A DNA stretch of 17,500 bases from Symbiodinium natans. Lineage: Eukaryota > Sar > Dinophyceae > Suessiales > Symbiodiniaceae. This document shows, one piece after another, positions 1 through 9,410 of this stretch. The stretch is taken from assembly GCA_905221605.1 (NCBI GenBank), contig CAJNDS010000724.1:17501-35000 (forward strand). The letters are read 5' to 3'. The translations under genes were made by a program, and so were the position numbers. Every line of letters begins with the position of its first letter. The stretch's first letter is position 1. Below the pieces are notes generated by a model. The model was not told the DNA's origin. It did no database searches and worked only from the letters and a program-made list of their open reading frames with translations.

Positions 1-56
1 ATGCCAAAATTCGCTGAAAATGGCGCAACAAACAGCCTATAGGGTTTAGGGCTTAC

Positions 57-373
57 GGTCTCTTTAATTTCATCCCACAACCATTCAGAGCCAGGGTTTT
101 TGAAACTGAGCTGCGGGGAGAACCTGTTCCGAATTGAGCCCTAAACCCTATACCCGAAACCCGGCTTTCAGTTTTCTGCAGGATTCGGATGCTTAAGATA
201 TATATATATATGTATAAATTGGATTTTGAGTTAGTTCAGAGCTTTCTAAACTGAACTTGGAACCCTAGCAAAAAACACAAACTTTAGCTGTTGATTAGGA
301 ACTCCAGTGCAAAAAAAAAGACTCCCAAGTATCCCTAAGTTTAGGGTTTAGGTACCATGGGCAGTACAGTACC

Positions 374-404
<31 letters not shown>

Positions 405-2796
405 AAAAAAAACCTAAACCCTAAACCCTATATAAACCCTAAACCCTAAACCCTAAACCCTAAACTCTAAACCCCGCCCTTTTCCCCCGCCTCATTGAAG
501 CGAACGCTGCAGGCCTGCGGCGGATTCTCGAAAGCCTTTCCCGTAGGCTCCGGGATCCTTGGGTGCGTCCAGGCTTAGGGGGGGCTTTGGGCTTGTGGTT
601 TAGGCCTAAACCCTAAACCCTAAACCCTAAACCCTAAACCCTAAACCCTAAACCCTAAACCCTAAACCCTAACAACCCTAAACCCTAAACCCTAAACCCT
701 ATACCCTATACCGTAAACCCACGGCTTGGGTTCAGGGTTGAGTTTGGAAGGTCTCTTTTGCAGGAGTCTGAGAGGCCTAGTCCTCGGGCCACTGAGAGTG
801 CGGAGTCTGCATGACGGTTTAGGGTTGAGGGTTTAGGGTTTAGGGTTCAGGGTTCAGGGTTTGGGGTTTGGAATTTGGGGTTTAGGGTCTATAGGGTCTA
901 TAGAGTATAGGGTTTAGGGTTTAGGCTTGCGATGTTGGGGTGCTGCACTTGGAGGTTCATGGTCACTTGTAACCCCAACTGGGGGTCTACTTATAGCCTA
1001 CATAGGGGACTTAGGGGACTCAGGGGGCTTATAAGTACAGTTAGAATTAGTGTTATGAGCGCCCTGAACCTCAAAGTACAACGATGGCCGAAGGTTTCCT
1101 GGGTGGGTTGAGTTGTTTAGGTTAGGGCTCGGGTCTACGTACACTAGAGCCGTCCCGTTCTTGGAAACCCCAGGTCCGAAAACCCTCGGCCTTAACTACG
1201 CGGGTACAGTTTTCTAAGTTAAGGTCACTTCTTGGGCCCTACTAATATTTTGTACGGCACCCATATGATAAGGACCCCCGGACCCCAAAAGGACCCTAAT
1301 TTGGAGAGCTTGCCACACACACACATCCGAGGCACAGTGGCGGCGCCGCTCCAGTGTTTGTTCCGCGGCCGCGGGTGGTGAACCAAACCTCGAGCTGGCA
1401 TGTGGGCATCTGAAACCGAGATTTCCGGGTTCAGTCCCCGGATTAACCCCACACCCTAGACCCTAGACGCTAAGCCCTGGACCCTAGACCCCAGACCCTA
1501 AACCCTAAACCCTAAACCCTGAATTCGAAGCCCATGAACATGCTCGAAGGAACGCGGTTCTCCTCAAACGGGTCGACGCGAAAGTCGTGCCACTCGTTCA
1601 CCCTATCGGGGAACGCCTGTCAGATGCAAAGACGTTGGGCTTCCAGGCAAGGGTTTAGGGTTTAGGGTTTAGGGTTTAGGGTTTAGGGTTTAGGGTTTAG
1701 GGTTTAGGGTTTAGGGTTTAGGGTTTAGGGTTTAGGGTTTAGGTTTTAGTGTTTAGGGTTTAGGGTTTAGGGTTTAGGGTTTAGGGTTTAGGGTTTAGGG
1801 TTTAGGGTTTAGGGTTTAGGGTTTAGGGTTTAGGGTTTAGGGTTTAGGGTTTAGGGTTTAGGGTTTAGGGTTTAGGGTTTAGGGTTTAGGTTCTGGGGGT
1901 CTCAGGTCCAGTGTAGGTGTTTGGGCTTTTTGGGTTTTTTGTGGTTTCGGGCGCAGGGGTTTCGGGTAGTTTAGGGGTGAAACGGCAGAGCACTATGTCA
2001 GCGCGCGTCATATCCAAGACAGCCCACTTACAACTTGCGGCTGTTTGTTCCTAGACCCTAAACCCTAAGCCCTAAACCCTAAACCTTAAACCCTAAGCCC
2101 TAAACCCTAAGCCCTAAGCCCTAAGCCCTAAACCCTAAACCCTAAACCTTTGCAACGAACACCAGAGGCATGGCAAGACACACCACGACCAAGGCAAGCC
2201 TACGCGCGCAAGTCGGTTTGCGAGAACGGCTTACCGGGGACAACTTTAGGGTTTGCCGGGTTTAGGGTTTAGGGATTAGGACTGCAGGGCTTAGGGTTTA
2301 GGGTTCGTAGGGCTTAGGGTTTGTAGGGTGTAGGGCTTAGGGTTTAGGGTTTAGGGTTTGTAAAAACCACAGCATGATCTGAAACCCTGCTTGCAGACGC
2401 ATGGGCTCTGGCTTTGGGGGACGGCCCGGAGCGGGGCGAGGAATTGCAAGGAATCCGGTTGTAACTGAAAGCACCATGACAACTGAAAGCCCAGGTGCAA
2501 GGACTGGGTGCTGGAAAGGGTGTGCGCGTCCATCATTTCAGGGCACTTGCACCCCTCACACGCCCACCCACCCAGCCACCCACCAACTGATAGATACTAG
2601 TGCAAGTTGAAAAATATAGCGTTCCTGAACCCTAAACCCTACACCCTAAACCTTAAACCCTAAACCCTAAACTCCAAACCCAACTTCGAAAAAAACAAAA
2701 AGCCTGAATCCCGAATCCTCAGCGTCCCGCCTCACGGAATTTGAAGCTCTTGAACTGCTCGATGTACCGAGCCTGGCACATCGCCCTCATCGTCGT
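57..2796 (-). CDS. Gene A, 3' exons: body of the SnoaL-like (NTF2-fold) domain, continuing off the left edge
   Basis: Exons 2796-2731, 1616-1554, 1388-1325, 573-491 and 110-57 continue the frame of exon 3424-3338. Across the 1554/1388 junction the product reads FRVDPFEENRVWFTTRGRGT, and exon 573-491 gives PTGKAFENPPQACSVRFNE. Known: small SnoaL-like ester/polyketide cyclase-type proteins carry an AFPD-type motif, an RV-W-F/T strand, a G-T-x-TG turn, a PTGK loop and a following strand, in this order. The substrate cannot be told, and the fold also serves non-enzymatic roles. Donors are GAG|GCGGGA, CGC|GTTCCT, GAT|GTGTGT, GAG|GCGGGG and ACC|GTAAGC. Uncertain: the boundary between 1325 and 573, where an alternative at CCGGAG|CCTACG gives a shorter loop, and whether exon 110-57 (LSFKNPGSEWLWDEIKET) follows directly. 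No stop codon is reached, so the gene is partial. Confidence 0.6.
372..412. repeat. Homopolymer pair: 23 C followed by 18 A
   Basis: An uninterrupted run of C (372-394) is joined directly to a run of A (395-412), which passes straight into CCTAAACCCTAAA units. Confidence 0.9.
413..925. repeat. CCCTAAA arrays 413-475 and 604-718, then TTTAGGG array 816-925
   Basis: The two C-strand arrays flank exon 573-491. The G-strand array is degenerate (TTGAGGG, TTCAGGG, TTTGGGG and CTATAGGG variants). The polarity change falls at the non-repeat island 721-815. Confidence 0.9.
926..1324. other. Intron region without an array
   Basis: About 400 bases of mixed sequence with degenerate CTTAGGGGA-like pieces and short unique DNA. 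A minus frame across 1225-1452 is open but overlaps exon 1388-1325 in another frame, so I take it as chance. Nothing else recognised. Confidence 0.5.
1451..1521 (-). repeat. CCCTAAA array with CCCTAGA variants
   Basis: About ten units with CCCTAGA and CCCTGGA variants on the far side of exon 1616-1554. On the coding strand it is the TTTAGGG array near the start of the intron. Confidence 0.88.
1650..1890 (+). repeat. Long TTTAGGG array (intron of gene A)
   Basis: About 34 near-perfect TTTAGGG units, the longest array of the window, with one disturbed patch at 1740-1757 (TTTTAGTG). It lies just upstream, in gene sense, of exon 1616-1554. Confidence 0.95.
2053..2360. repeat. Facing arrays: CCCTAAA 2053-2150 and TTTAGGG 2245-2360
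   Basis: Two inverted arrays enclose a 94-bp unique island inside the intron between exons 2731 and 1616. CCCTAAG variants are frequent in the left array and GTAGGG variants in the right. The island has an open plus frame but no place in the phase chain of gene A. Confidence 0.88.
2361..2626. other. Unique intron segment
   Basis: A 266-bp non-repeat stretch. Short frames are open on both strands (plus 2401-2610, minus 2351-2536) with no recognisable protein and no fitting splice sites. A CACCCACCC-rich patch lies at about 2550-2585. Confidence 0.4.
2627..2683 (-). repeat. CCCTAAA array after exon 2796-2731
   Basis: About eight units with CCTTAAA and CTCCAAA variants. On the coding strand the intron reads GAG|GCGGGA and reaches the array about 48 bases later. 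Confidence 0.85.
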
Positions 2797-3221
2797 CTCT
2801 TAGGGCAGACATTGAGCCCTAGCAGTTTCTTGTAGGGTTCTTAAAGGAGGGGGCTCAAGGGGTGTATGTAACCCAACCTTCCCTAGTACAAGTTTCCCTA
2901 AGTTCCCTAGATACCTACCCCCCCTGAACCCCCCCTCAATTTAGAGCCCTATAAGTTCTAGGCATTCAGAATCCGGAGCTTACCTTCCTTGTTAAGCGCT
3001 CGAAACATGCTGCAGAAGCCTAAAGCCCATAAACCCTAAACGCGAAATCCGAAACCCAATACAGGAACGTATCGAATGTCCGAACCGGCCTTCCTAGTTT
3101 GCGTTTATGTCTCAAGGTGTGGGTTCAAAGCTCAAGGGTTTAAGGTTTATAGGGGGTTTACCTCCCAGACCCCCCCCCCCCCCCCAGTGGACCCGAATCC
3201 TCAACCCTAAATTGGAGTCTT

Positions 3222-3330
3222 GCATAAACCCTTACCCCCAAACCCCAAACCCTAAACCCCAAACCCCAATCCCTAAACCCTAAACCCTAAACCCTAACCC
3301 TAAACCCTAAACTCTAAACCCTAAACCCTA
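3222..3330 (-). repeat. CCCTAAA array directly after exon 3424-3338
   Basis: Degenerate CCCCAAA units pass into regular CCCTAAA. On the coding strand the intron starts AAG|GCCAAGCTAGGG and enters TTTAGGG units seven bases past the donor. Confidence 0.88.
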
Positions 3331-3337
3331 GCTTGGC

Positions 3338-5051
3338 CTTCTTCAAGGGACCAATGATGGGCCCGCAGAACACGAAGTCCTCGGCCAGAAGCTCGGGCAC
3401 CGCGACCTCATCCTCACACGGGAGCTGGGAGGTCGACCGGGAGGTCCATGGGTGCGCAGACGTATCTTGGGAGTTTAGGGTCTAGGGTTTAGGGTTTAGG
3501 GTTTCGGGATTAGGGTTTAGGGTCCGGGTCGGATGGGGCCCTGGCCTGGTTCAGCGCCAAGTAGATCTTGGTCCGGCGTATCAACTCCTGCGGTTTTTAG
3601 GGGGGTTGAGGGCTTCGGGTTTAGGGTTTAGGGCTTAGGGTTTAGGGTTGAGGGCTTTGAGCGGTTTAGGGTTGGGGTTAGAGCTTCGGGTTGAGGCTTC
3701 AGGGTATTAGTTTTTGGTGTTTAGGATTTGGGGCTTTGTATAGGATTCAACTGAGAGGTTCAGGGGCTTATCGGGTCAGGGGCAAACAACTAGGGTTTAG
3801 GGCTTAGGGTCTAGGGTTTGGAGTTTAGCGTGGTGCTTTCGTTTTTCTGATTTGCGAACAATTAGGGTTTACGGTTTAGGGTTTAGGGTTTAGGGCCTTC
3901 CGTTCCCCGGGAGTAGGCTCCTCCTCGGAGAGGGGGAACGTGCGCTCCTTGCGGAGCTTCGCCTCGTCAGTGACCTGGCTTCTCGTGCTTATAAGGCGTT
4001 TGTAGGGCATAGGGTTTAGGGTTTAGGGTTTAGGGCTTCGGGTTTAGGGTTTAGGGTTCAGGGTTGAGGGCTGATTGGGGTCTAGGGACCTAGGGTTTGG
4101 GGTTTAGGGTTTATAGGATTTAGGGTCTTCACTAAAACTTAGAACGCGTTGAACCCCCAGAGGGGTTGGGGGTTTAGGTGTTGGGAGATTAGGGTCCCTG
4201 AGCCCTTAAATCCCCAAGCCGCCGTCACCAGTAAACTCGCAAGCCCTATACACCCTGAAACAGCAAACCCTCGAAAACCCTTAACCCATCCATGCCCGAA
4301 ACCCGCCTTCCCAACAGCCCTAACTACCCTGTAGCAGTATAGCCGCAAAACCCTAACACCAAAACCAGTAAATCGTACACCCTAAACCCCAAACCCCAAA
4401 CCCCAAACCCTAACACCTAACCAGTAAATCGTGAACCCTAAACCCTGAACCCTGAATAAGCAAGCGCTGGCGGCCCTATGACCCCATGGCCTGCATCCTA
4501 ACCTAACGCCCTAATATTAAACCCCCCCTACCCCTAGATATTCTACCCCCCCCCCATTATAGTAATATTATATTATAATAAACCCTAAACCCTAAACCCT
4601 AAACCCTCAACCCTAAACCCTGAACCCTAAGCCCTAACCCTAAACCCTAAACCTTAAACCCTAAACCCTAAAGGGGTAGGAGGGAGGTTACATTTAGGGG
4701 GAGGGGGTTACCCCTAAAGCCTCATCTTCGCCCTAAGCCGTAAACCCTAAACCCAACCCTAAACCCTAAACCCCAAGCTCTTGGCCCTAAATGCTAAACC
4801 CTAAACCCTAACCCCTAAACCCTAAACCCTAAACCCTAAACCCTAAACCCTCAACCCTAAACCCTAAACCCTAAACCCTAAACCCTAAACCCTAAACCCT
4901 ACCACCAACCCCATGGCCTGGCTGCTTAGGAAGCGCTCCAGTAAGGCTTGCTGCTCGGGGTTCAGATCGGCCTCTGGGATTCTAGGGGGGATTGTTTCTT
5001 GTTAAGGGATTGGGGTTTAGGGTTTAGGGTTTAGGGTTTAGGGTTTAGGGT

Positions 5052-5125
<74 letters not shown>

Positions 5126-5757
5126 GGTTTAGGGTTTAGGGGTCAGGGTTCAGGGTTCAGGGTTCAGGGTTCAGGGTTTCGGGCTTAGCGTCGGACTTTA
5201 CGGGTTTCGGGTTGGGATGTTCCCCCTTATGCAAACTTAGTACGGATTAGAATAGGGGGGGGGTACTGTAATCCCGATTAAGGACTGTGAGTTGAAGGGG
5301 GAAGATCCCAAGTTTAGGGTTTCGGGCTTGGGCTGATGGTTGGAACTCTGAAAACCCCACTATAGGGTTTAGGGGTTTAGGTTCAGGGCAAAGTTCAGGG
5401 TTTAGGGTTTAGGGTTCAGGGTTTAGGGTTTAGGGTTTCGGGTTCCGGGGTGTGTTAGGGTTTTGGGCCGTTGGGGTCCTTCGGATTTAGGCTAGCGGCT
5501 GACGGCGTCCGGGTTCAGGTCCTACTTGAGGCTGGGTCTTCGGTCTGAAGTATACAGCCCCAAACCCTAAACCCTAAACCCTAAACAAAGCCCAAAAGCC
5601 CTAAAGCCCTAAAGCCCTAAACCCCTAAACCCCTAAACCCCTATTCAGAGTTCAGGGAGGGGAGGAGGGTCAAGCTGGCGGCCTGCAGGGTCTCTAAGTT
5701 TAGGCCAGGAAATGGCGCCGCACATGACTGCGCCGTTTACATCCTCAACAAACCCGA
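3338..5757 (-). CDS. Gene A, central exons leading into an NTF2/SnoaL-like domain
   Basis: Four introns are removed to join 5757-5683, 4973-4918, 3974-3897, 3587-3546 and 3424-3338, and the phases agree throughout. The frame reads GFVEDVNGAVMCGAISWPKL, then ADLNPEQQALLERFLSSQ, then VTDEAKLRKERTFPLSEEEP, then ELIRRTKIYLALNQ, and finally ELLAEDFVFCGPIIGPLKK. All five donors are GC (CAG|GCCGCC, CAG|GCCATG, AAG|GCCCTA, CAG|GCCAGG, AAG|GCCAAG) and all acceptors end in AG. The last exon resembles the start of SnoaL-like polyketide-cyclase/NTF2-fold proteins: a helix, then acidic-Phe, then a GP-x-x-GPL turn. The preceding exons look like a charged helical linker with no recognised domain. All the introns except part of the first are dominated by telomere repeats. 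Confidence 0.62.
3473..4125 (+). repeat. Series of TTTAGGG arrays between gene A exons
   Basis: Arrays at 3473-3524, 3594-3706, 3791-3835, 3862-3896 and 4009-4125 all have the same polarity and are separated by exons 3587-3546 and 3974-3897. Variants CTTAGGG, TTGAGGG and TTCGGG are common. Confidence 0.88.
4351..4902 (-). repeat. CCCTAAA arrays and a G-rich island in one intron
   Basis: Arrays at 4378-4455, 4580-4672 and 4739-4902 precede exon 4973-4918 on the map. A 26-bp motif (CCCTAACACC ... CCAGTAAATCGT) occurs at 4351-4376 and again at 4408-4432. Between the arrays are an A/T palindrome near 4556-4579 and a G-rich run at 4673-4710. Confidence 0.82.
5013..5183 (+). repeat. TTTAGGG array with blocks of homogenised variants
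   Basis: Order: about five TTTAGGG, then eleven consecutive TTGAGGG (5051-5127), then two TTTAGGG-like units, then five TTCAGGG (5143-5176). Each variant forms its own run. Confidence 0.93.
5212..5311. mobile_element. Palindromic MITE-like element, copy 1
   Basis: A 100-bp imperfect palindrome runs from TTGGGATGTTCCCCCTTAT to a mirrored end GGGGGAAGATCCCAA. The inner arms contain GGATTAGAATA and TAATCCCGATTAAGGACTGT around a run of nine G. It sits within TTTAGGG-rich intron DNA of gene A. No clear target duplication is visible. Confidence 0.75.
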
Positions 5758-5970
5758 CTGAGGGTTTAGGGTTTAATCTTTAGGGTTTAGGGTTTAGGGT
5801 TTAGGCGGGGGGGGGGGGGGTTGGGGGGGGTTTAGGGGGGTTTAGAGCACTACCATAAAACCCAGACTCCAGACATGTGTAGGCTTTTTGGCAAACCCTA
5901 GCCCCTGAACCCTAGCCCCTAATCCCTAAACCCTTAACCCTAAACCCCAAACCCCAAAGTATACCCTAAC
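5312..5970. repeat. Mixed arrays around gene A exon 5757-5683
   Basis: TTTAGGG at 5393-5447, CCCTAAA at 5562-5643, TTTAGGG at 5758-5836 (with a 14-G run at about 5807-5820) and CCCTAAA at 5892-5970. The exon is bracketed C-array to the left and G-array to the right. Confidence 0.85.
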
Positions 5971-6916
5971 CCCCAACAGCAAACGCTGATTCGCGACACA
6001 GGAAGACCCTAAGAGACCTCGAGCCCGTAAGCTCTAAAGCAAAGCTCCAAGACACTCCAAGACGGCTTGGCAGGTCGAGTTTAAGGGTTAAGGTTCAAAA
6101 CACAAAAACCCTAAAACGTCCTGAAGAACCTGAAAAACACTGGAAAAGCAGTCCATCCAAAGCCCAGAAACATCCTTAAACACTCTCCCAGGTTTTACAA
6201 CGTCCCTACAGAATTGTTTTTGAAACCCAAAAAAACTTTGACAACGAAAAAATGTCGTGGAACGAGTCCCTTACATCCAAGCCCTCAACGGCTACAAGCA
6301 AGCACGTGAAGCCCTAAGCCGAAACCCTAAGCCCCTAACCCTTTCTGGGTTGAACAATCGGGCTTACAAGGGTTCTAAGGCATAAGGGTTCCTAGGGCAA
6401 ATAGGAAGTTGGACAAGAGAATAAACTAAGAGATGGTCAAGAGAAGGATACAAGTAGTGAAACTAGAAAGCCCCTAAACACATGCCTTTCCTAGAAAATG
6501 AAAATGCGAGGAAAGATGGTAGAAGCTACAATCATTAGTTGCTATGTACTAGGTTCTTGGATGACTGCTCAATCCTGAAAGGGAAGACAACGTCCATCTG
6601 AATGATCTACTCCCATGTTTCCCTTCAGTTTACCTTCGCAGTACCTTCACGTCTGAATTCGGCAAACTTGGTTTGCACAAGAAAGGTTCCTAGCTCTAGA
6701 GTCGGAGTCGGATTCACGAATTCGACAGAAGAACGCAAGCTGAATAGTACTTCTAGACAGAAGGATTGTACGGAAGAAAAGGTTTCGGGTTTAGGGTCAG
6801 GACCAGCAACCCTAAACCCTAAACCCTATACCTGGGACCCTATGTACCTACAGTCTTATGGGTCATACCTACTCATGCAGGGGCAGTTGCTACTAAACTG
6901 TAGGTAACAAAGAGTC
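5971..6916. other. A/T-richer intron region of gene A without long arrays
   Basis: Almost 950 bases with only single telomere units. A plus frame of 101 codons at 6602-6907 is open but partly runs through CCCTAAA units and has no recognised domain. On the minus strand a polypyrimidine-CAG at about 6585-6565 is followed by IEQSSKNL and GTACAT, and near 6030 by SLRAR and a GT. Both could supply the missing link between exons 7100-7020 and 5757-5683, but neither is secure. Confidence 0.4.
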
Positions 6917-7735
6917 CCTAACCCTAAGCCCCAAACCCTCAACCCTAAACTAAACCCTAAACCCTAACCCTAAACCCGAAAGCCTAAACCCTAAACCCTA
7001 AATCCTAAACCCTACTTACGCTCTTTTGAGCCTCGTCGAGCGCCGCGCCGCGCCCAGGCCGGACGGCTCGTGGTGCAACCGCAGTCCACCGGCCGCCGAC
7101 CTGGTAGAGTCTTTAGGGTTTAGGGTTTAGGGTTCAGGGTATGGGTTTTGGCTTTTGGGTTTGGGGACCCCCCCTGAGATTCAACTCCCCTGTCACCTCG
7201 AAAAACTTGTCAAGACTCAAAACTTTGTGGCTTGCGTCGCAGATGGTTTGTGGCTTCTCAAATTCCATTGTGAGGGTGGGGGGGGGGCTGTTTCAAGGAG
7301 CGTCTTAGAGGAACCCTAAACCCTAAACCCTAAGCCCTAAGCCCTAAATCCTAAACCTTAAACCGTAAACCCTAAACCCCGAAACCCTAAACCCTAAACC
7401 CCGAAACCCCTAAACGCCTCGTTTTGGGAACCCTAGAAGCCCTTACAAGCCCCCAAACATCAACTCGCCAGTCGTCCTCCGGCCTCCCTCAAAGGGCCCC
7501 ACCTACAAACACTGTCAATAGACAACCCCAAAACCTATAAACCTATAGACTCTAAACCCTAAGCCTATAACCCTAGACCCTAAACCTCTGAACCTCCAAA
7601 CCCTTTATAAACCTGTAAACACTAAACCCGAAAAGTTCCCCTAAACCCTCAACCCCAAACCCCAAACCCCAAACCCTAAACCCTAAACCCTAAACCCTAA
7701 ACCCCAAACCCTAAAAACCCTAAACCCCAAGCCCC
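6917..7735 (-). repeat. CCCTAAA arrays between the 5' exons of gene A
   Basis: Arrays at 6917-7014, 7314-7410 and 7536-7735 carry many CCCCAAA and CCCTAAG variants. A short TTTAGGG array lies at 7112-7140, just upstream of exon 7100-7020. Confidence 0.87.
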
Positions 7736-7834
7736 AAAACTCTTCATGGCGATTTCGATCCCGGTGTCGAAGGCCGCGGACGCCAGCGCCATCAGCGCCA
7801 GCAGCCCAAAGCTTCGCACGCGACGCAACGCCAT
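7020..7834 (-). CDS. Gene A, 5' exons: start codon, signal peptide and basic leader
   Basis: Seen: an ATG at 7834-7832 opens a frame that reads MALRRVRSFGLLALMALASA, a basic start followed by a hydrophobic stretch and small residues, as in a signal peptide. The first exon probably runs 7834-7733 and ends at a GC donor (GGG|GCTTGG). Exon 7502-7447 starts after a TAG acceptor, reads VGPFEGGRRTTGELMFGG and ends at GTAAGG. Exon 7100-7020 follows a CTCTACCAG acceptor and ends at a consensus GTAAGT donor. It encodes an Arg/Ser/Gly-rich segment ending RRSTRLKR. The three exons join in phase. Inference: a signal peptide followed by a basic stretch would suit a secreted protein or a bipartite plastid leader as used in dinoflagellates. 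An alternative donor at 7741/7740 (A|GTTTTG) cannot be excluded. The link to the next exon at 5757 is unresolved, since one or more exons may be missing between 7019 and 5758. Confidence 0.5.
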
Positions 7835-8082
7835 GGCGCCTTCTTCCACCCCAAGTGGCCTTTAAGAAGGGGGTTTAGGGTTTAGGTTGCAGGGTTTAGG
7901 GTTTAGGGTTTAGGGTTTAGGGCTGTTCTTCATGAATAGAGGACTTCGAAGGCGTCTTCTGGTGGGATTTGGGGTTGCAAGCTTCATGCGGGCTTGGCGA
8001 GCAAGCTTTTGAGGAGGCTTGAGCACCAGCGTTTGAAGCATGCAACCTCACAGACCAGGCAGAACAAGACACACATCCGAAC
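7835..8082. promoter_or_regulatory. Upstream region of gene A (location only)
   Basis: About 250 bases between the gene A start codon and the 2.6-kb element. It holds a TTTAGGG array at 7870-7923 and unique DNA. In gene sense a TTCTTAAAG lies about 25 bases before the ATG and could be an acceptor. No TATA box or known motif was seen. Confidence 0.25.
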
Positions 8083-8993
8083 TTGGGATGTTTCCCCTCA
8101 TACTCACAGTCCTGATTAGGGATTGTAATAGGGGATCTCGCCGCAAGAGGTCAACAGTCTGCCTTTCCCGACTGCCAAGGCTCTTTGTGCTCTGTTTTGA
8201 AAGCTGTTGTGGTCTCGTCCGATCCTCCTTGCAGTGAAACGCTTTTGCCAGAAAGCAAGCTCACATCAATGGTAAAGGCCATGATTGTGAGATGTCGTGA
8301 GTCAGTCCTGGGTATTCTTGGGTTTTGGAGAACTTGGGGGCATCACTGAGATGGCTTGGGAGGGTTATGAGACATGATGCGGTTTGTGTGAGTTAGAAGA
8401 GGGAGGATGGCAGTGCTGTTGTAGCGTGCTTGAACCACACATAAGCAAGCCGGAGATAAACCTGATCCCTGAATTCTCCTCAACTTTGCAATCCTGAAGC
8501 ATTAGACTCTGAACCCCTTTCATATCTTAATATCTTGAAACTCCGAGCAACGGAAGGCAAGGAGCCTGGCGTCCGAAGGGGAAGGGTCAAGGAGGATGTG
8601 GCGCGCGCACGCCGCCTCCATGAACTACGTGAATTGCGTTCAGGTGCATCACGATCAGCACATCTATCCTCTGAGAGCATTTGTAACGTGGTAGGGGTGT
8701 GAAGGCCGAAGCAAGCAAACAGCAAGCCACACAACCTTACACAAGTGGTCATAAGCGAAAGCTGCCGCAGCTCCAGGGCGCAACTGCCATTTATCTTGAT
8801 GCAAGTCGGGAACTCGGAATCGACATGCAGCACGGAGAACACTGCAACAGAACAGATAAGCATACAGTGGCATACAGCAGCAGTTTTTATCAGAACACAC
8901 TTCTGGCAACCCGGCTCGGGAAGTGACATCCCAATCATTGTCCGGCCTTTGGGGTGGGCGACGGTGGTTCTAATGGTTCATAAGTAAGGGTGG

Positions 8994-9410
8994 CATTGTT
9001 GCACCGCCCAAGATGAAGTCCACTTGCTTATCGCACTGCCCAAGACCCCTTCCATTTGCTTATTGCGCCACCCATAGCCCCTTCCATTTGCTTACAGGAA
9101 AGCCGCGAACCGCGCCCCCCAGCCCCTCCAGCCTGCCAGCCTCCAGGGCTGGTGGCTGGAGGGCTGGAGGCTGACGGGGCTAAAGGGTCGATGGAAGCTG
9201 GCTGGAGGGGCTGGAGGGCTGGAGGCTGGAGCTGAGGCTGGAAGGGGCTGGAGGCTTGGAGGGGCGGGCTGGAGGAGGGGGGGGGGGGGGTTGGCACGCA
9301 TGAACCGGAACCGTTCCAGAGTATGTACCAGGAACGGAAACGAACCTACTGTTGCTTATTGCACCACGCCAGACAGCTTCCAATTGCTTATTGCGCCGCC
9401 TAAGATGACA
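8994..9410 (+). repeat. Degenerate 31-bp tandem repeat, split in two
   Basis: Units resembling TTCCATTTGCTTATTGCGCC plus ACCCAAGACCCC occur at about 8994-9095 (three to four units) and again at 9349-9410 (two units). The minisatellite and a short unique stretch lie between the two groups. Confidence 0.65.
9120..9292 (+). repeat. GGCTGGAGG minisatellite with a hairpin at its left end
   Basis: Irregular repeats of GGCTGGAGG and GGCTGGAGGGG fill 9140-9285 and end in a run of G. The first 61 bases (9120-9180) fold back, AGCCCCTCCAGCCTGCCAGC pairing with the stretch ending GGAGGCTGACGGGGCT. Proline/serine-rich frames on the minus strand here are translations of the repeat. Confidence 0.85.

Noticed and set aside
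1430-1447. T-arm-like hairpin CCGGG-TTCAGTC-CCCGG, suggesting a tRNA gene
   Set aside because: The loop lacks the conserved A58, and no anticodon or acceptor stem could be drawn from the flanking bases.
4139-4348. Paired plus and minus frames of 60-70 codons
   Set aside because: Derived from degenerate telomere-like units (NPQ and GF repeats in the translation).
4511-4579. Another TTGGGATG-family element, from CCCCCATTATAGTAATATTA
   Set aside because: Only the loop-like part resembles the family. The terminal TTGGGATG/CATCCCAA motifs are missing.
8040-8237. Plus frame of 65 codons
   Set aside because: It runs straight through the half palindrome at 8083-8135, so it is probably chance.
8480-8987. 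Overlapping frames on both strands (152 aa minus; 75 and 80 aa plus)
   Set aside because: They are antisense to each other, show no recognisable motif and no convincing splice sites. Coding within the 2.6-kb element remains open but not supported here.
9028-9301. Proline-rich minus frames
   Set aside because: They are translations of the GGCTGGAGG minisatellite.
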